Origin: Chloroflexota bacterium
GTDB lineage: Bacteria; Chloroflexota; Chloroflexia; Chloroflexales; Herpetosiphonaceae
Assembly (NCBI GenBank): GCA_020161265.1
Contig: JAIUOC010000006.1
Location: 248,001-312,000, forward strand
Length of the DNA stretch: 64,000 nucleotides
Direction of reading: 5' to 3'
The notes below the pieces were generated by a model. That model was given only the letters and a program-made list of their open reading frames with translations. It was not told the origin of the DNA and made no database searches. This document shows positions 27,231 to 35,210 of this stretch, piece after piece (position 1 is the first letter of the stretch; the number at the start of each line of letters is the position of its first letter). Both the position numbers and the translations under genes were made by a program.

Positions 27231-28719
27231 TTGGTAGCGCCTCGCGATACTCTTCATAAGCTTTATTGGCAACATTGGGAATCGCATAGGCGATGGCGAT
27301 CAAAATCCAGAAAAAGCGTGGGTAGGATAGTTGCAGGAAGATCCCTGCCAGCATATAGCCAACCAAGCCAGCTTGGAAACCAAAGATTAGCCCGTCGAAA
27401 TCGCCCATATTGATTTCGCGAAACTTTTTACGTGCTCGGTTCATATCGCGGAACAGTACCCACATCATTGCGCTAAAGACCGAAAGCCCAAATAAGCCTT
27501 TTTCGGTCAGAATCTCAAGGTACATGTTGTGCGGTGCTTGGTCCCAACGACTGTTATCAAGGCCTAGATCGCGGGCATACTCTTGATAGTGGTTGCCAAA
27601 ATTGCCCACACCTAAGCCAAAAATCGGGTTAGCCCAGAACATGCGTAGCCCCGCTTGTTGGGCGCTTGAACGACCACGGAACGAGGCCTCGTTGCGTACA
27701 TCTTCCTGAGCCAAACCAGGAATCGCCTCGGGAATCGTTTCGAGCCGCGCGATATACGAAGCTGGTAGGGTCGGGATGATTACAAAACCCAAGGCAATGA
27801 TGATGATCACCGAAAGCGGCTTGGGTGGTCGGCGAATAAACATGATTAAGCTAGCAATCGAGAGCGAAAGAAACGCCCCACGGCTGAACGAGAAGAAAAT
27901 TGAGGCCATACAAACGCTCAATTGCCAAATCGCAAACCAGCGCAATTTTTTATTCTTCTCATTCCACAGCCGATCCATGCCCAGTGGAATTAGGGTCAAA
28001 AGCACTTGTGAATAGAAATTAGGGTCACCGATTGGCCCAGCAATCCGGTAATCATCCTCAACGCCTGAAACGATTTGCATTTTGCCAGCTTTGGCAAAGC
28101 CCAAATAATCGTTCTCGAAGGTGCCAGTTAATTGCTGCCACGTAGTAATCGAAGCCATGAAAATGCCAGCAAACAAGAGCGCCCACATCGAACGATGCAG
28201 CATCTTGGGCGAACGCATCATCATCACCACCACGATCACGATGATCGCATCTTTGAAGTAGGCAACGACTCCATTCTTGACCCGCAGCACATCATCGGCA
28301 TAGAGAAATGTGGCGACCCCGACCATGCCATAGACAAAAATCCAGGCGGCGGGCTTGAGCCAAGGCTCGGGTTTTTGGTTGTAGAGTGCCCAGCGCAGGA
28401 AAATAATTAAAAAGAGCAGCGCTAAAAATGGTTGGGCAGTTGAGGGTGCACCGTTGCGCACCATCACATCGGAAAAACGGGTGTAGCTCATGAACACCAG
28501 TGCCAGCAAGCCCCATTCGCTATTGCGCATCGTGACCATGGCGGCACCAGCGCCACCAAACAGCAGCACTAATTTCAAGGGGTTATCGAAAAATGCCAAG
28601 GCAGCGGCAACCCCCGCCCCCCCAGCGATCGCCAAAAAAGCAAAGGCAAATTTCATCCATTTGCTGTTAAAAACATCTGGTTGGCTGGTTGGCTCTTCTT
28701 GTGGTGTGTTGGCCAGCAT
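27214..28719 (-). CDS. O-antigen ligase/polymerase (Wzy/WaaL family) membrane protein
   Basis: This 501-aa protein has about 11 transmembrane helices. A long extracytoplasmic loop (about residues 315-405) contains the family motif region RGRSSAQQAGLRMFWANP, IFGLGVGNFGNHY and a His in APHNMYLEILTEKGLFG. Members of this family join preformed glycan repeats or ligate glycan to an acceptor. In a Wzx/Wzz context, polymerase (Wzy) is the more likely role. An ATG 11 codons upstream is in frame; the start at 28719 has GAGG five bases before it. It follows the Wzz-GGDEF gene after a stem-loop. Confidence 0.9.
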   Translation of the reverse strand: MLANTPQEEPTSQPDVFNSKWMKFAFAFLAIAGGAGVAAALAFFDNPLKLVLLFGGAGAAMVTMRNSEWGLLALVFMSYTRFSDVMVRNGAPSTAQPFLALLFLIIFLRWALYNQKPEPWLKPAAWIFVYGMVGVATFLYADDVLRVKNGVVAYFKDAIIVIVVVMMMRSPKMLHRSMWALLFAGIFMASITTWQQLTGTFENDYLGFAKAGKMQIVSGVEDDYRIAGPIGDPNFYSQVLLTLIPLGMDRLWNEKNKKLRWFAIWQLSVCMASIFFSFSRGAFLSLSIASLIMFIRRPPKPLSVIIIIALGFVIIPTLPASYIARLETIPEAIPGLAQEDVRNEASFRGRSSAQQAGLRMFWANPIFGLGVGNFGNHYQEYARDLGLDNSRWDQAPHNMYLEILTEKGLFGLSVFSAMMWVLFRDMNRARKKFREINMGDFDGLIFGFQAGLVGYMLAGIFLQLSYPRFFWILIAIAYAIPNVANKAYEEYREALPNGETA

Positions 28720-28733
28720 AACGACCTCATGGC

Positions 28734-28760
28734 TGCACGGCATGCAATTCATGCCGTGCA
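28734..28760 (-). other. Intercistronic stem-loop without U-tract
   Basis: An 11-bp perfect stem (TGCACGGCATG / CATGCCGTGCA) with a CAATT loop lies between the Wzz-GGDEF gene and the ligase gene. It has no T-run, so it is probably an RNA processing or stability element that sets the ratio of the two products. Confidence 0.6.
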
Positions 28761-28772
28761 GGTTGGTTTAAT

Positions 28773-29876
28773 TTAGGCAGGTTGTTCAACGGCTGAGAAG
28801 AGCACATTCTTTTCGCCACTGCGATACGAGCGGGTCAAGGCCGATTCAGCTTCTTCGACTAATTGGGCGTAAGCCATATTATTGCGACGGGTGGCTCCCC
28901 CAGCATAGGGCGTTAGTTTGACCACCACATCATCAATCCCGGTTTCGACCGGCTGATCAAGCGCGTTCAAAATCCGATCAAGCGTGCGCGTGGCAGCAAT
29001 TTCAGGGGTTTCGGGCAACAAAATCGAGAAGGTCGTGTTATCCCAACGGCCCACAATATCGTTGCCGCGTAGTTCGTTGCGCAACACATTTTTGGCATGA
29101 CGCAACACCCGCTGCACAACTGGCGCAGGCATACTATCGATCACATCTTGCATGCCATCGAGATAGACTAAGCCTAGCGAGGCGATTGAGCTGCGGCCCA
29201 GCGCTTCTTTGGATTGTTGGTCGAAGTGGCGGCGGGTAAAGGCGGTCGAAACAGCATCGACAGTGCTACGGCGGCGCAGTGCTTCCAACGGAGTTTTGAG
29301 TTGTTCTTGCACAATCGCGATAATCGCGCCAACGACTGCGCCCAAAATCAAGGCCAAGGTTGTGTCACGAACTGGCTGCGGGCTTTGGGGAGTTGATGAG
29401 GGCAAGGCTGGGTCAAGCACGGTCAGGCTATAGCTGGGATATTTTTGATCAACAAAATCAATCGTACGCTGAGCCAAGCTATTGGCTAACAAGGCAGTGG
29501 TTGGCGCATCAGGCCCATCAACATACACTTCCAAAACGTTGGCTTCGGGAACCGTCACTGCATTGTTTTTGTAGCGCAAAACTTCGGCTGGCGGCAAATT
29601 GAGCACCGAGCCGGTTTCCTTGAAAGGGCTACCGCTATTCAGAATTTCGGCAATCGTGTTGACGATTGTGCGATTTTGCAAGGTGGTAACGCTATATAAC
29701 TCTTGGCCGCTATCAACCCGTGCCAAGTTGGGGCTGAGCAAGAGGCGCGTGCGCGTGCGATACTCAGGCTCAGTTACATAAGCGCGGGCCAGCGCTAAGG
29801 TTGACCCAGTTAATGCTGCCAGAGCGATCAGCCACCAGCCGCGCCCTAACATTCGAAGATAATGACGAAATTCCAT
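28773..29876 (-). CDS. Wzz-like chain-length protein fused to a degenerate GGDEF domain
   Basis: This 367-aa protein has a polysaccharide copolymerase N-terminus: a first helix at about 13-30 (GWWLIALAALTGSTLALA), a periplasmic Wzz domain, the proline-rich pre-TM motif (PSSTPQSPQPVRD) and a second helix at 171-190. It then has a cytosolic domain with GGDEF architecture (VDAVSTAFTRRHFDQ, IASLGLVYLDGMQDV, VLRHAKNVLRNEL). The catalytic motif position reads DNTTF (279-283), so no diguanylate cyclase activity is expected, but RGND at 270-273 keeps the RxxD inhibitory site at the correct distance. A c-di-GMP-sensing copolymerase is inferred. No tyrosine kinase domain is present. AAGGA precedes the ATG. 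Confidence 0.88.
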   Translation of the reverse strand: MEFRHYLRMLGRGWWLIALAALTGSTLALARAYVTEPEYRTRTRLLLSPNLARVDSGQELYSVTTLQNRTIVNTIAEILNSGSPFKETGSVLNLPPAEVLRYKNNAVTVPEANVLEVYVDGPDAPTTALLANSLAQRTIDFVDQKYPSYSLTVLDPALPSSTPQSPQPVRDTTLALILGAVVGAIIAIVQEQLKTPLEALRRRSTVDAVSTAFTRRHFDQQSKEALGRSSIASLGLVYLDGMQDVIDSMPAPVVQRVLRHAKNVLRNELRGNDIVGRWDNTTFSILLPETPEIAATRTLDRILNALDQPVETGIDDVVVKLTPYAGGATRRNNMAYAQLVEEAESALTRSYRSGEKNVLFSAVEQPA

Positions 29877-29911
29877 AGCAACGGTTCCTTTGTTGCAGCG
29901 CCGACTGCTGG

Positions 29912-31045
29912 CTAGGCCATGCGCTGCGTTGGTTGAATAGTTGAAAGAATAGCAGCCCGAATGCGATCACCAACGCGATCCCAAGTAAATTCACGATGGG
30001 CTAATTGGTAGCCAGCTTCACCAAATTCACGACATCGTTCAGGGTGATCTAATAAATCACTTAAATAATTGGTTAGGCTATCAACGTCACCAGGCTCAAT
30101 CAGATAGCCAGTTTGGCCGTGCAGCACGCGGTCGGGCAGGCCGCCACTGTTGGCCGAAATAATGGGAAGTTTATACATAGCCGCTTCGCTGAAGGCGATC
30201 CCAGCTGGCTCGATGCGGCTGGGCATGCAAAAAATAGTTGCCTCACGAAAATACTGAACAACTTGTTCACGCGGCACTCGCCCAATAATCTGACAATTGG
30301 GCAAATCAAGCTCGGGCGAACACCCCACGATCGTTAATGTAGCGTCGGGATGTTTGGCTTGGATGCGTTTAAACGCTTCGGCGACTTCTGGCCCGCCTTT
30401 GCGCTCCCATTCTACTCCAACAAATAAGATCCGTTTGGCGGCATATGCTTTGTTGGTTGGTGGGTCTATTTTAACATTAATACCTGTATATACGCATTCA
30501 GCCTTTTCAGCTGGATAATCATAGTCCTCGATTGCCGAAGTTCGGGCAAAATTGCTGGCAAAAAAGATTTTGCTGGCGTTGCGATAGATCTCTGGCTCAA
30601 TCGCTGAACGCCATTCGGCTGAATATTGAATTTTGCTGGGATCGAATAATGTGTAGCGCCAGTTGGCTCGCAAGGTATGGTCGGTATAGATAAAATGGGG
30701 CATGCCCGCCACACTCGCATCAAAATTGGTCTGAGTTTGAAAGGTAAAGGCATATTCGCGCGGGTTGAAACGCTGTTGGACTAGCTTTTTAATCCGTTTG
30801 CCAATCCAACGGGTGACGAATAAATGCGGATTAGGCTTCTTATGACCAGCCAAAATATCGCGGCCATATTCTTTATAAACTGCGGCCATCGCCAAGAGAT
30901 AGAGATGCGGATTGTATTTGAGCCAATCCTTAAAATCGAAAACTTCAAGCGAGTATTCAGGGAATACCCGCTTAAATTGAGCAATCAGATTGGGATTAAT
31001 AAACGAAAAATCGCGAATTTTAAGAAAAGCAATCTTCTGGGGCAT
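29912..31045 (-). CDS. Family 4 glycosyltransferase
   Basis: This 377-aa GT-B enzyme has an unusual N-terminal half (KIAFLKIRDFSFINPNLIAQF) and a clear GT4 donor half: RILFVGVEWERKGGPEVAEAF, LTIVGCSPELDLPNCQIIG and MPSRIEPAGIAFSEAAMYKLP (EX7E). It resembles rhamnosyl/hexosyltransferases in capsule clusters; the exact sugar cannot be read. AGGAGCAGCTGTAATG gives a good start site. It lies between a GT4 and the Wzz-GGDEF gene in the same operon. Confidence 0.92.
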   Translation of the reverse strand: MPQKIAFLKIRDFSFINPNLIAQFKRVFPEYSLEVFDFKDWLKYNPHLYLLAMAAVYKEYGRDILAGHKKPNPHLFVTRWIGKRIKKLVQQRFNPREYAFTFQTQTNFDASVAGMPHFIYTDHTLRANWRYTLFDPSKIQYSAEWRSAIEPEIYRNASKIFFASNFARTSAIEDYDYPAEKAECVYTGINVKIDPPTNKAYAAKRILFVGVEWERKGGPEVAEAFKRIQAKHPDATLTIVGCSPELDLPNCQIIGRVPREQVVQYFREATIFCMPSRIEPAGIAFSEAAMYKLPIISANSGGLPDRVLHGQTGYLIEPGDVDSLTNYLSDLLDHPERCREFGEAGYQLAHREFTWDRVGDRIRAAILSTIQPTQRMA

Positions 31046-31063
31046 TACAGCTGCTCCTGAGCA

Positions 31064-32311
31064 TTAGGCATTGCGTTGAATTGGCCGTTGCAAAGCGGGA
31101 TTCACGGCGAGTAATGTTTCGGAAAGTTTTTCGACGCAAGTTACTAAGTTGAAGTCGCTTTGGACCAGTTCGCGGCCACGAGCAGCGTAACCAGCGGCTT
31201 CCTCAGGATGATCGCGCACATACAGCAGTTGTTCGGCTAGGGCTGCGGCATTGGCGGGCGGCACAAGATAGCCTGTTTCGCCGTGGCGCACCAATTCAGG
31301 AATGCCCGACATTCGCGAGGCCACGACTGGTAACTCACAGGCCAAGGCTTCCATCAACGAAACCGGAATACCTTCCATTTTGCCTGAGGGAGTGATAATG
31401 CTGGCTTGAACATAGCAATCAGCGGTAGCTAGTAGCTCGCGCACGGCAGTTTCTGGCTGCGGGCCAAGCAATTCGACCATCCCAGTTAATTGTTTTTCGG
31501 CGATCAATTGCTCAAGCATTGGGCGATCTTCGCCGCCACCAATGATGCGACAGCGGAAGGCGACTCCACGATCACGCAAGAAACTACAGGCCTGAATCAA
31601 GAAGGGGTGACCTTTGTAATCTTGCAAACTGCCGGTGGTCAAAATTTCAAAGCGCTCGCCAGCTGGTTTGGGTTGAGGTTGATAGCGCTCAGGGCGAATG
31701 CCACAGTGCACAATATGAATCCGATCGCGTACCCATTCACCCAATTTTTCAACCAAAAATTCGCGGTGAAACTCAGCGATCGCGATAATTGCACTGGCTC
31801 CACGGGCTTTGGTTGGCAGCATCGCCCGATTCACAAAAATATCGTGGCCATGCACAGTAAAGGAATAGGGAATGCCCGTTAGGCGATTGATAATCCAGGC
31901 AGCAAAAGCCGGATAAGTGGCGTAATGACAATGGATATGGGCAATCTGCTGGGCCTGCATATGCTTGGCAATCGTGATTGCTTTGGGAATTAATGCCAAT
32001 TTACGGACTAATTCGCTGGGTGCTGTAGCACTTTCGGTTAGGGTTTTGGCAACGATGCCACTGGTTTTGAGGGGTTGTTTGGCTAAACGCTGTAATGAAC
32101 TCAGGGCAACATGCGGTGAGATGAATGGCTGGGCTTGGGCCATGGGAATCCAGCGCTTGGCCTCATCGTGGACGACCGCTTGTTGCTGCAACATCAAGGG
32201 AAACAGCTTAACATCCCAGCCAAGCCGCTCCATTTCAAGCATTTCACGCAGAATAAAGGTTTCCGACAGATGCGGAAACCGTGACATCATGTAAGCGATT
32301 GGTTGTGCCAC
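31064..32311 (-). CDS. Family 4 glycosyltransferase with GTG start
   Basis: This 415-aa GT-B enzyme begins (after Met) AQPIAYMMSRFPHLSETFILREM, the typical start of a colanic-acid-type GT4 group. The donor half has FEILTTGSLQDYKGHPFLIQA, CRIIGGGEDRPML and the EX7E stretch GKMEGIPVSLMEALACELP. An upstream ATG at 32377 would overlap the sugar transferase gene by 66 bases, so the GTG at 32311, which shares one base with the preceding TAG stop, is preferred; GGGGTG lies about nine bases upstream. It acts on the cytosolic face in repeat-unit assembly. Confidence 0.9.
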   Translation of the reverse strand: MAQPIAYMMSRFPHLSETFILREMLEMERLGWDVKLFPLMLQQQAVVHDEAKRWIPMAQAQPFISPHVALSSLQRLAKQPLKTSGIVAKTLTESATAPSELVRKLALIPKAITIAKHMQAQQIAHIHCHYATYPAFAAWIINRLTGIPYSFTVHGHDIFVNRAMLPTKARGASAIIAIAEFHREFLVEKLGEWVRDRIHIVHCGIRPERYQPQPKPAGERFEILTTGSLQDYKGHPFLIQACSFLRDRGVAFRCRIIGGGEDRPMLEQLIAEKQLTGMVELLGPQPETAVRELLATADCYVQASIITPSGKMEGIPVSLMEALACELPVVASRMSGIPELVRHGETGYLVPPANAAALAEQLLYVRDHPEEAAGYAARGRELVQSDFNLVTCVEKLSETLLAVNPALQRPIQRNA

Positions 32312-32997
32312 TAATGTGCACCCCGCTGCTTCAACACGGCAGGAATCGTGCGGAACAGAATTTGAATATCGAGCCACAAGCAGCGGCGTTCGATGTAGGC
32401 AATATCCAAAAGCAAACGATCATGAAATTCGGTGCTAGCGCGACCAAACAACTGCCACAGCCCGGTTAGCCCTGGTTGAACATCGAGTCGTTCGGTTTGC
32501 CACAAGTCGTAAGTGTGAGCACCAAATGAGGTTGGGCGTGGGCCGACGAGGCTCATCTCGCCTTTGATCACATTCAACAATTGGGGCAATTCATCGAGGC
32601 TGGTTTTACGCAAGAATTTGCCCACTTTGGTGATACGAGGATCATTGCTAATTTTAAAATCGGGCCATTGCAATTCGTTGAGGTGCATCAACTGCTTTTT
32701 CATTTCCTCAGCGTTGGGCACCATTGTCCGAAATTTATACATTCGGAAGGTTCTGCCACCTTGGCCTGTGCGTTTTTGGGTAAACATGATCGGCCCGTTG
32801 GGCGAATCAATTTTGATTAAAACGGCACATAAGAGGAAAAATGGCAGCAAAAATGGCATTGCCATCAACAAAATCAACAAATCCATCGCTCGTTTACTAA
32901 CCAAATAGACCTGGCGGGCCATTGGTGAGCGGTTAGGTTGAATCTGAAACAGCCAGGCATAGGCTGGATTTTCACGGTAATTGAGTGAAGAAGCCAT
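32311..32997 (-). CDS. Priming sugar transferase (undecaprenyl-phosphate sugar phosphotransferase)
   Basis: This 228-aa short-form WcaJ/PglC-like enzyme transfers the first sugar-1-phosphate onto undecaprenyl phosphate. It has one hydrophobic hairpin (DLLILLMAMPFLLPFFLLCAVL), then the catalytic-domain motifs KIDSPNGPIMFTQKRTGQGG, FRMYKFRTM, KFLRKTSLDELPQLLNVIKG and MSLVGPRPTSFG, and late-domain QPGLTGLWQLFGR. The multi-spanning CoA-binding N-terminal domain of long forms is absent. The ATG at 32997 has AAAGGA eight bases upstream; a GTG six codons earlier is rejected. It is the second gene of the operon and marks where assembly starts. Confidence 0.94.
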   Translation of the reverse strand: MASSLNYRENPAYAWLFQIQPNRSPMARQVYLVSKRAMDLLILLMAMPFLLPFFLLCAVLIKIDSPNGPIMFTQKRTGQGGRTFRMYKFRTMVPNAEEMKKQLMHLNELQWPDFKISNDPRITKVGKFLRKTSLDELPQLLNVIKGEMSLVGPRPTSFGAHTYDLWQTERLDVQPGLTGLWQLFGRASTEFHDRLLLDIAYIERRCLWLDIQILFRTIPAVLKQRGAH

Positions 32998-33032
32998 GAC
33001 GGTTCCTTTCTGCACGATGCATGAACGGCGCT

Positions 33033-33908
33033 TTAAACCTCAGTCTGAACGGTCGAGCGTGTGTCTTGTGGTTTTACCCCTTTGAGTTGGCGCAAAGCCC
33101 GTGTATCGGCCTCGCGAATCAACTCATCAAATGTCAGGGCATCGTCGGGAAATGATGCAATTCCACACAACACATCTACACCCAGCCTCTCGGACGCAGC
33201 AGCCTTGATGCGTTCCGCAAACGAAACAGAATTAGCAGCATTGGTTTCGGGACTCATCACGATAAATTGGTTTGAGCTTGGTTGCTCGAAAATCATGTCG
33301 GTTCGGCGCATCACATCGGCGACAACGCGGGTTAAACTGGTTACGACATAGCGCGTCATCATTGATTTTTGCACTTCTTCGACACTGCGATGAATCGCCA
33401 GATTGACTGATTGAGGATCGGGCTTGATCACCAGCACACTCATTGGGCGACGATGGCGACGACTCCGCACCATCTCGGTTTGAATTTCATCGTTAGAATC
33501 GTTGAGCGGGCGAATTTGGCGATTAACTTGTGGCAAGGTGATGTTGATCACCGCTTGCTCGAAATCGTAGAGATCAATGGCAACTTGGTGGGCAAAGCGC
33601 ACCCCAACCAATAAGAACACCAATTCAGTTAACGATAAGTAAATATCGACCCCAACAAACGAAACATCATTGAAAAATGCTAAACGAATAATTGCGTAGA
33701 TCGCGCCCCAATAGGTGAGGGCCACCAAAAGCCGACGTTGCCGAAAATAGGGCAGCATAATCGTGATGATGATTGCTGCTAAACCGAGAACATAGACAAA
33801 CGAACGTAGGTCAATAACATTCTCGCCCTGGAAGTCCAGCCGCTCGATGTTGAAAAACGCAGCGAGATAGAGAACGAGCGCAATAATTGATCGACGCAGG
33901 TACTTCAT
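33033..33908 (-). CDS. Membrane protein with degenerate GGDEF-like domain
   Basis: This 291-aa protein has four hydrophobic helices in residues 7-105 and a cytosolic C-terminal domain whose layout follows GGDEF domains: VVTSLTRVVADVM, RRTD at 201-204 (RxxD inhibitory site), PSSNQF at 210-215 in the place of GGDEF, VMSPETNAANSVSFAERI, and VLCGIASFPDDALTFDELIREADTRAL. The missing GGDEF means no cyclase activity, while the retained RxxD suggests c-di-GMP binding. It is the first gene of the exopolysaccharide operon, 35 bases before the priming transferase, so it is a candidate regulator of the pathway. Its start has only a weak purine-rich ribosome-binding site. Confidence 0.82.
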   Translation of the reverse strand: MKYLRRSIIALVLYLAAFFNIERLDFQGENVIDLRSFVYVLGLAAIIITIMLPYFRQRRLLVALTYWGAIYAIIRLAFFNDVSFVGVDIYLSLTELVFLLVGVRFAHQVAIDLYDFEQAVINITLPQVNRQIRPLNDSNDEIQTEMVRSRRHRRPMSVLVIKPDPQSVNLAIHRSVEEVQKSMMTRYVVTSLTRVVADVMRRTDMIFEQPSSNQFIVMSPETNAANSVSFAERIKAAASERLGVDVLCGIASFPDDALTFDELIREADTRALRQLKGVKPQDTRSTVQTEV

Positions 33909-34029
33909 GGTGGCTTACTTTCTGGCTATAGGTGCCACACTACACCAAAATTGAATCCTGGGCTAAGCTTCCGCCGCATCGGGTTCCAACAAAAATCTGG
34001 CCCAAATTGAATACTTAGCGCTACTTACA

Positions 34030-34058
34030 ATAGTACGGTGTCTTTGGTCGTGTGCCAA
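34030..34058 (-). promoter_or_regulatory. Sigma-70-type promoter of the exopolysaccharide operon
   Basis: TTGGCA (complement of 34053-34058), a 17-base spacer and TACTAT (complement of 34030-34035) face the operon. The predicted leader is about 115 bases long; it contains no clear terminator. Confidence 0.55.
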
Positions 34059-34216
34059 CCGAATATTCTAAAGCGTGGGTACTAAATTTTTGATAGTACT
34101 TAAGCTTAACCATATCAAGAGAAAGGACTACCTACCAATGGTCGTCTACTACTTTGGCCTCTGACACTAAAAGTGTCAAGGGTGACTTTTGTCCTAAAAA
34201 AAATTTAAGTATCCAA

Positions 34217-34304
34217 TAAAAAAGCGATGCACTTGCTCTGGCATCGCTGCTTTCTGACACATCGCTATCTTCTAGGACACCATAGGCTGTAGTTGTTTCT
34301 GGCC
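34217..34304 (-). ncRNA. Candidate small RNA, divergent from SRP RNA
   Basis: On the minus strand, TTGATC-16-TATACT (complement of 34333-34338 and 34311-34316) would start transcription near 34304. About 85 bases later a perfect 8-bp stem (AGCGATGC / GCATCGCT) is followed by six Ts, an excellent terminator ending near 34217. There is no gene between promoter and terminator; a 13-codon frame from ATGGCCAGAAAC lacks a ribosome-binding site. I cannot match the sequence to a known RNA family. It lies between the operon promoter and the SRP RNA promoter. Confidence 0.55.
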
Positions 34305-34344
34305 ATCGCCAGTATACCATGCCAGATGAAAAGATCAACACTTT

Positions 34345-34373
34345 TTGACTTAAAGCCGCTTGTAGCCTATAAT
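34345..34373 (+). promoter_or_regulatory. Consensus promoter of SRP RNA gene
   Basis: TTGACT (34345-34350), a 17-base spacer and TATAAT (34368-34373) form one of the strongest promoters in the window, placed to start the SRP RNA near 34380. Confidence 0.85.
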
Positions 34374-34379
34374 GGTCGA

Positions 34380-34485
34380 TGGGTCGGGTCTTGTGCGGCA
34401 CATGCTTGCCAACTCCGCCAGGATTGAAAGATAGCAACGGTACGCTTGCCTCTGTGGGTGTCACAGGGTTGCCTGGCCCATGCTC
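34380..34485 (+). ncRNA. ffs: Small signal recognition particle RNA (4.5S type)
   Basis: The conserved helix-8 region is evident: CTCCGCCAGG (34413-34422), a GAAA tetraloop region (ATTGAAAGAT, 34423-34432) and AGCAACGGTA (34433-34442), matching the bacterial consensus CCGCCAGG...AGCAACGGTA. The 5' end (ATGGGTCGGG) pairs with the 3' end (GCCTGGCCCAT), closing the long hairpin of about 105 bases. The usual GGAA loop is GAAA here, still a GNRA tetraloop. The RNA forms the SRP with Ffh and targets membrane proteins co-translationally. A consensus promoter precedes it and a T-rich end (CTCTTTTTG) follows. Confidence 0.88.
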
Positions 34486-34495
34486 TTTTTGCAAC

Positions 34496-34526
34496 CACCA
34501 CCATTGAGAAAATGGTGGTGATTGTT
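34496..34526 (+). terminator. Intrinsic terminator after SRP RNA
   Basis: A 10-bp perfect stem (CACCACCATT / AATGGTGGTG) with loop GAGAA is followed by ATTGTTTTT. It backs up the T-run at the end of the SRP RNA. Confidence 0.75.
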
Positions 34527-34608
34527 TTTAATCACTAGGAATTAAAGGTGCTGTAGTCCTGTAGCTGGGCTAGCCCAAGGATCGAGCAATTGCCCACCCA
34601 GCCTAAAT

Positions 34609-34636
34609 TTGCAATTTTCCCCAAGCTGTGTATAAT
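34609..34636 (+). promoter_or_regulatory. Promoter of tRNA-Gly
   Basis: TTGCAA (34609-34614), a 16-base spacer and TATAAT (34631-34636) lie about 17 bases before the mature tRNA. Confidence 0.75.
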
Positions 34637-34652
34637 AACCCCATAACGCGAT

Positions 34653-34728
34653 GCGGGAATAGCTCAGTTGATAGAGCGTCTCCTTGCCAAGGAGAAGGTC
34701 GCGAGTTTGAGTCTCGTTTCCCGCTCCA
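34653..34728 (+). tRNA. tRNA-Gly (anticodon GCC)
   Basis: The cloverleaf is complete: acceptor GCGGGAA / TTCCCGC, D arm GCTCAGTTGATAGAGC, anticodon loop TTGCCAA with GCC at 34686-34688, a T arm around GAGTTTGAGTCTC, discriminator T, and an encoded CCA (34726-34728). It reads glycine codons GGC and GGU. Confidence 0.97.
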
Positions 34729-34734
34729 CGAATG

Positions 34735-34761
34735 ACTGCTGGTGAAAACCAGCAGTTTTTT
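34735..34761 (+). terminator. Intrinsic terminator of tRNA-Gly
   Basis: ACTGCTGGT and ACCAGCAGT form a 9-bp stem around GAAA, followed by TTTTTTATT. Confidence 0.9.
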
Positions 34762-34789
34762 ATTGTAATCGAACCTTGAAAGGGCAATA

Positions 34790-35092
34790 ATGCTCACATT
34801 AAATAGTAATCAGCGCCAATATTTGCGCCGCTTGGCTCACGATCTCAAGCCAGTGGTGCAAATTGGCAAGCAAGGGCTTTCAAGCACGGTGGTAGCCGCT
34901 GTAGCCGCCGCTCTTGATGCCCATGAATTGATCAAAGTGAAGTTTGGCGAATTTAAAGAAGAACGGCGCGAATTAACTGATCAATTAGTGGCTGATACTG
35001 AGGCTACGTTGGTTGCGTTGGTGGGCAATGTGGCGATTCTGTATCGGCCAAGCCGACTTGACGATAAGCAAGTGATTGTGTTGCCACGCTAA
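34790..35092 (+). CDS. yhbY: CRS1-YhbY domain RNA-binding protein
   Basis: This 100-aa protein is a stand-alone CRM (YhbY) domain that associates with pre-50S ribosomal particles. It has the signature start LNSNQRQYLRRLAHDLKPVVQIGKQGLS, the GxxG loop (IGKQG), HELIKVKFGEF and the C-terminal VGNVAILYRPS. AAGGG precedes the ATG. It follows the tRNA terminator and begins a translation/ribosome-related gene run that ends with der. Confidence 0.95.
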   Translation: MLTLNSNQRQYLRRLAHDLKPVVQIGKQGLSSTVVAAVAAALDAHELIKVKFGEFKEERRELTDQLVADTEATLVALVGNVAILYRPSRLDDKQVIVLPR

Positions 35093-35120
35093 ATCAGCGT
35101 CTAGCACAATCAAGGCTTTC

Positions 35121-35210
35121 TGCTATAATACATAATGTTGGGCTACGGCCCTTGGTAATTTGACGCGATAGAATGCGGATGAGGCGCACAATGCAAGGTG
35201 CGCCTTTTGT
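35121..35210 (+). promoter_or_regulatory. Extended -10 promoter and leader hairpin upstream of the DUF512 gene
   Basis: TGCTATAAT at 35121-35129 is an extended -10 element. The ~115-base leader contains an 8-bp stem (AGGCGCAC / GTGCGCCT, 35182-35205) followed by TTTTGTG. This could be a weak terminator for transcripts from yhbY or an attenuator for the gene at 35253. Confidence 0.5.

Noticed and set aside
34132..34494. 120-codon minus-strand ORF in the gap before the tRNA
   Set aside because: It overlaps the SRP RNA, its promoter and the candidate small RNA, and has no ribosome-binding site or protein-like composition.
35135..35158. Seven-codon leader peptide MLGYGPW before the DUF512 gene
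   Set aside because: Its ATG coincides with the predicted transcription start and has no ribosome-binding site, so a leader-peptide attenuator is not supported.
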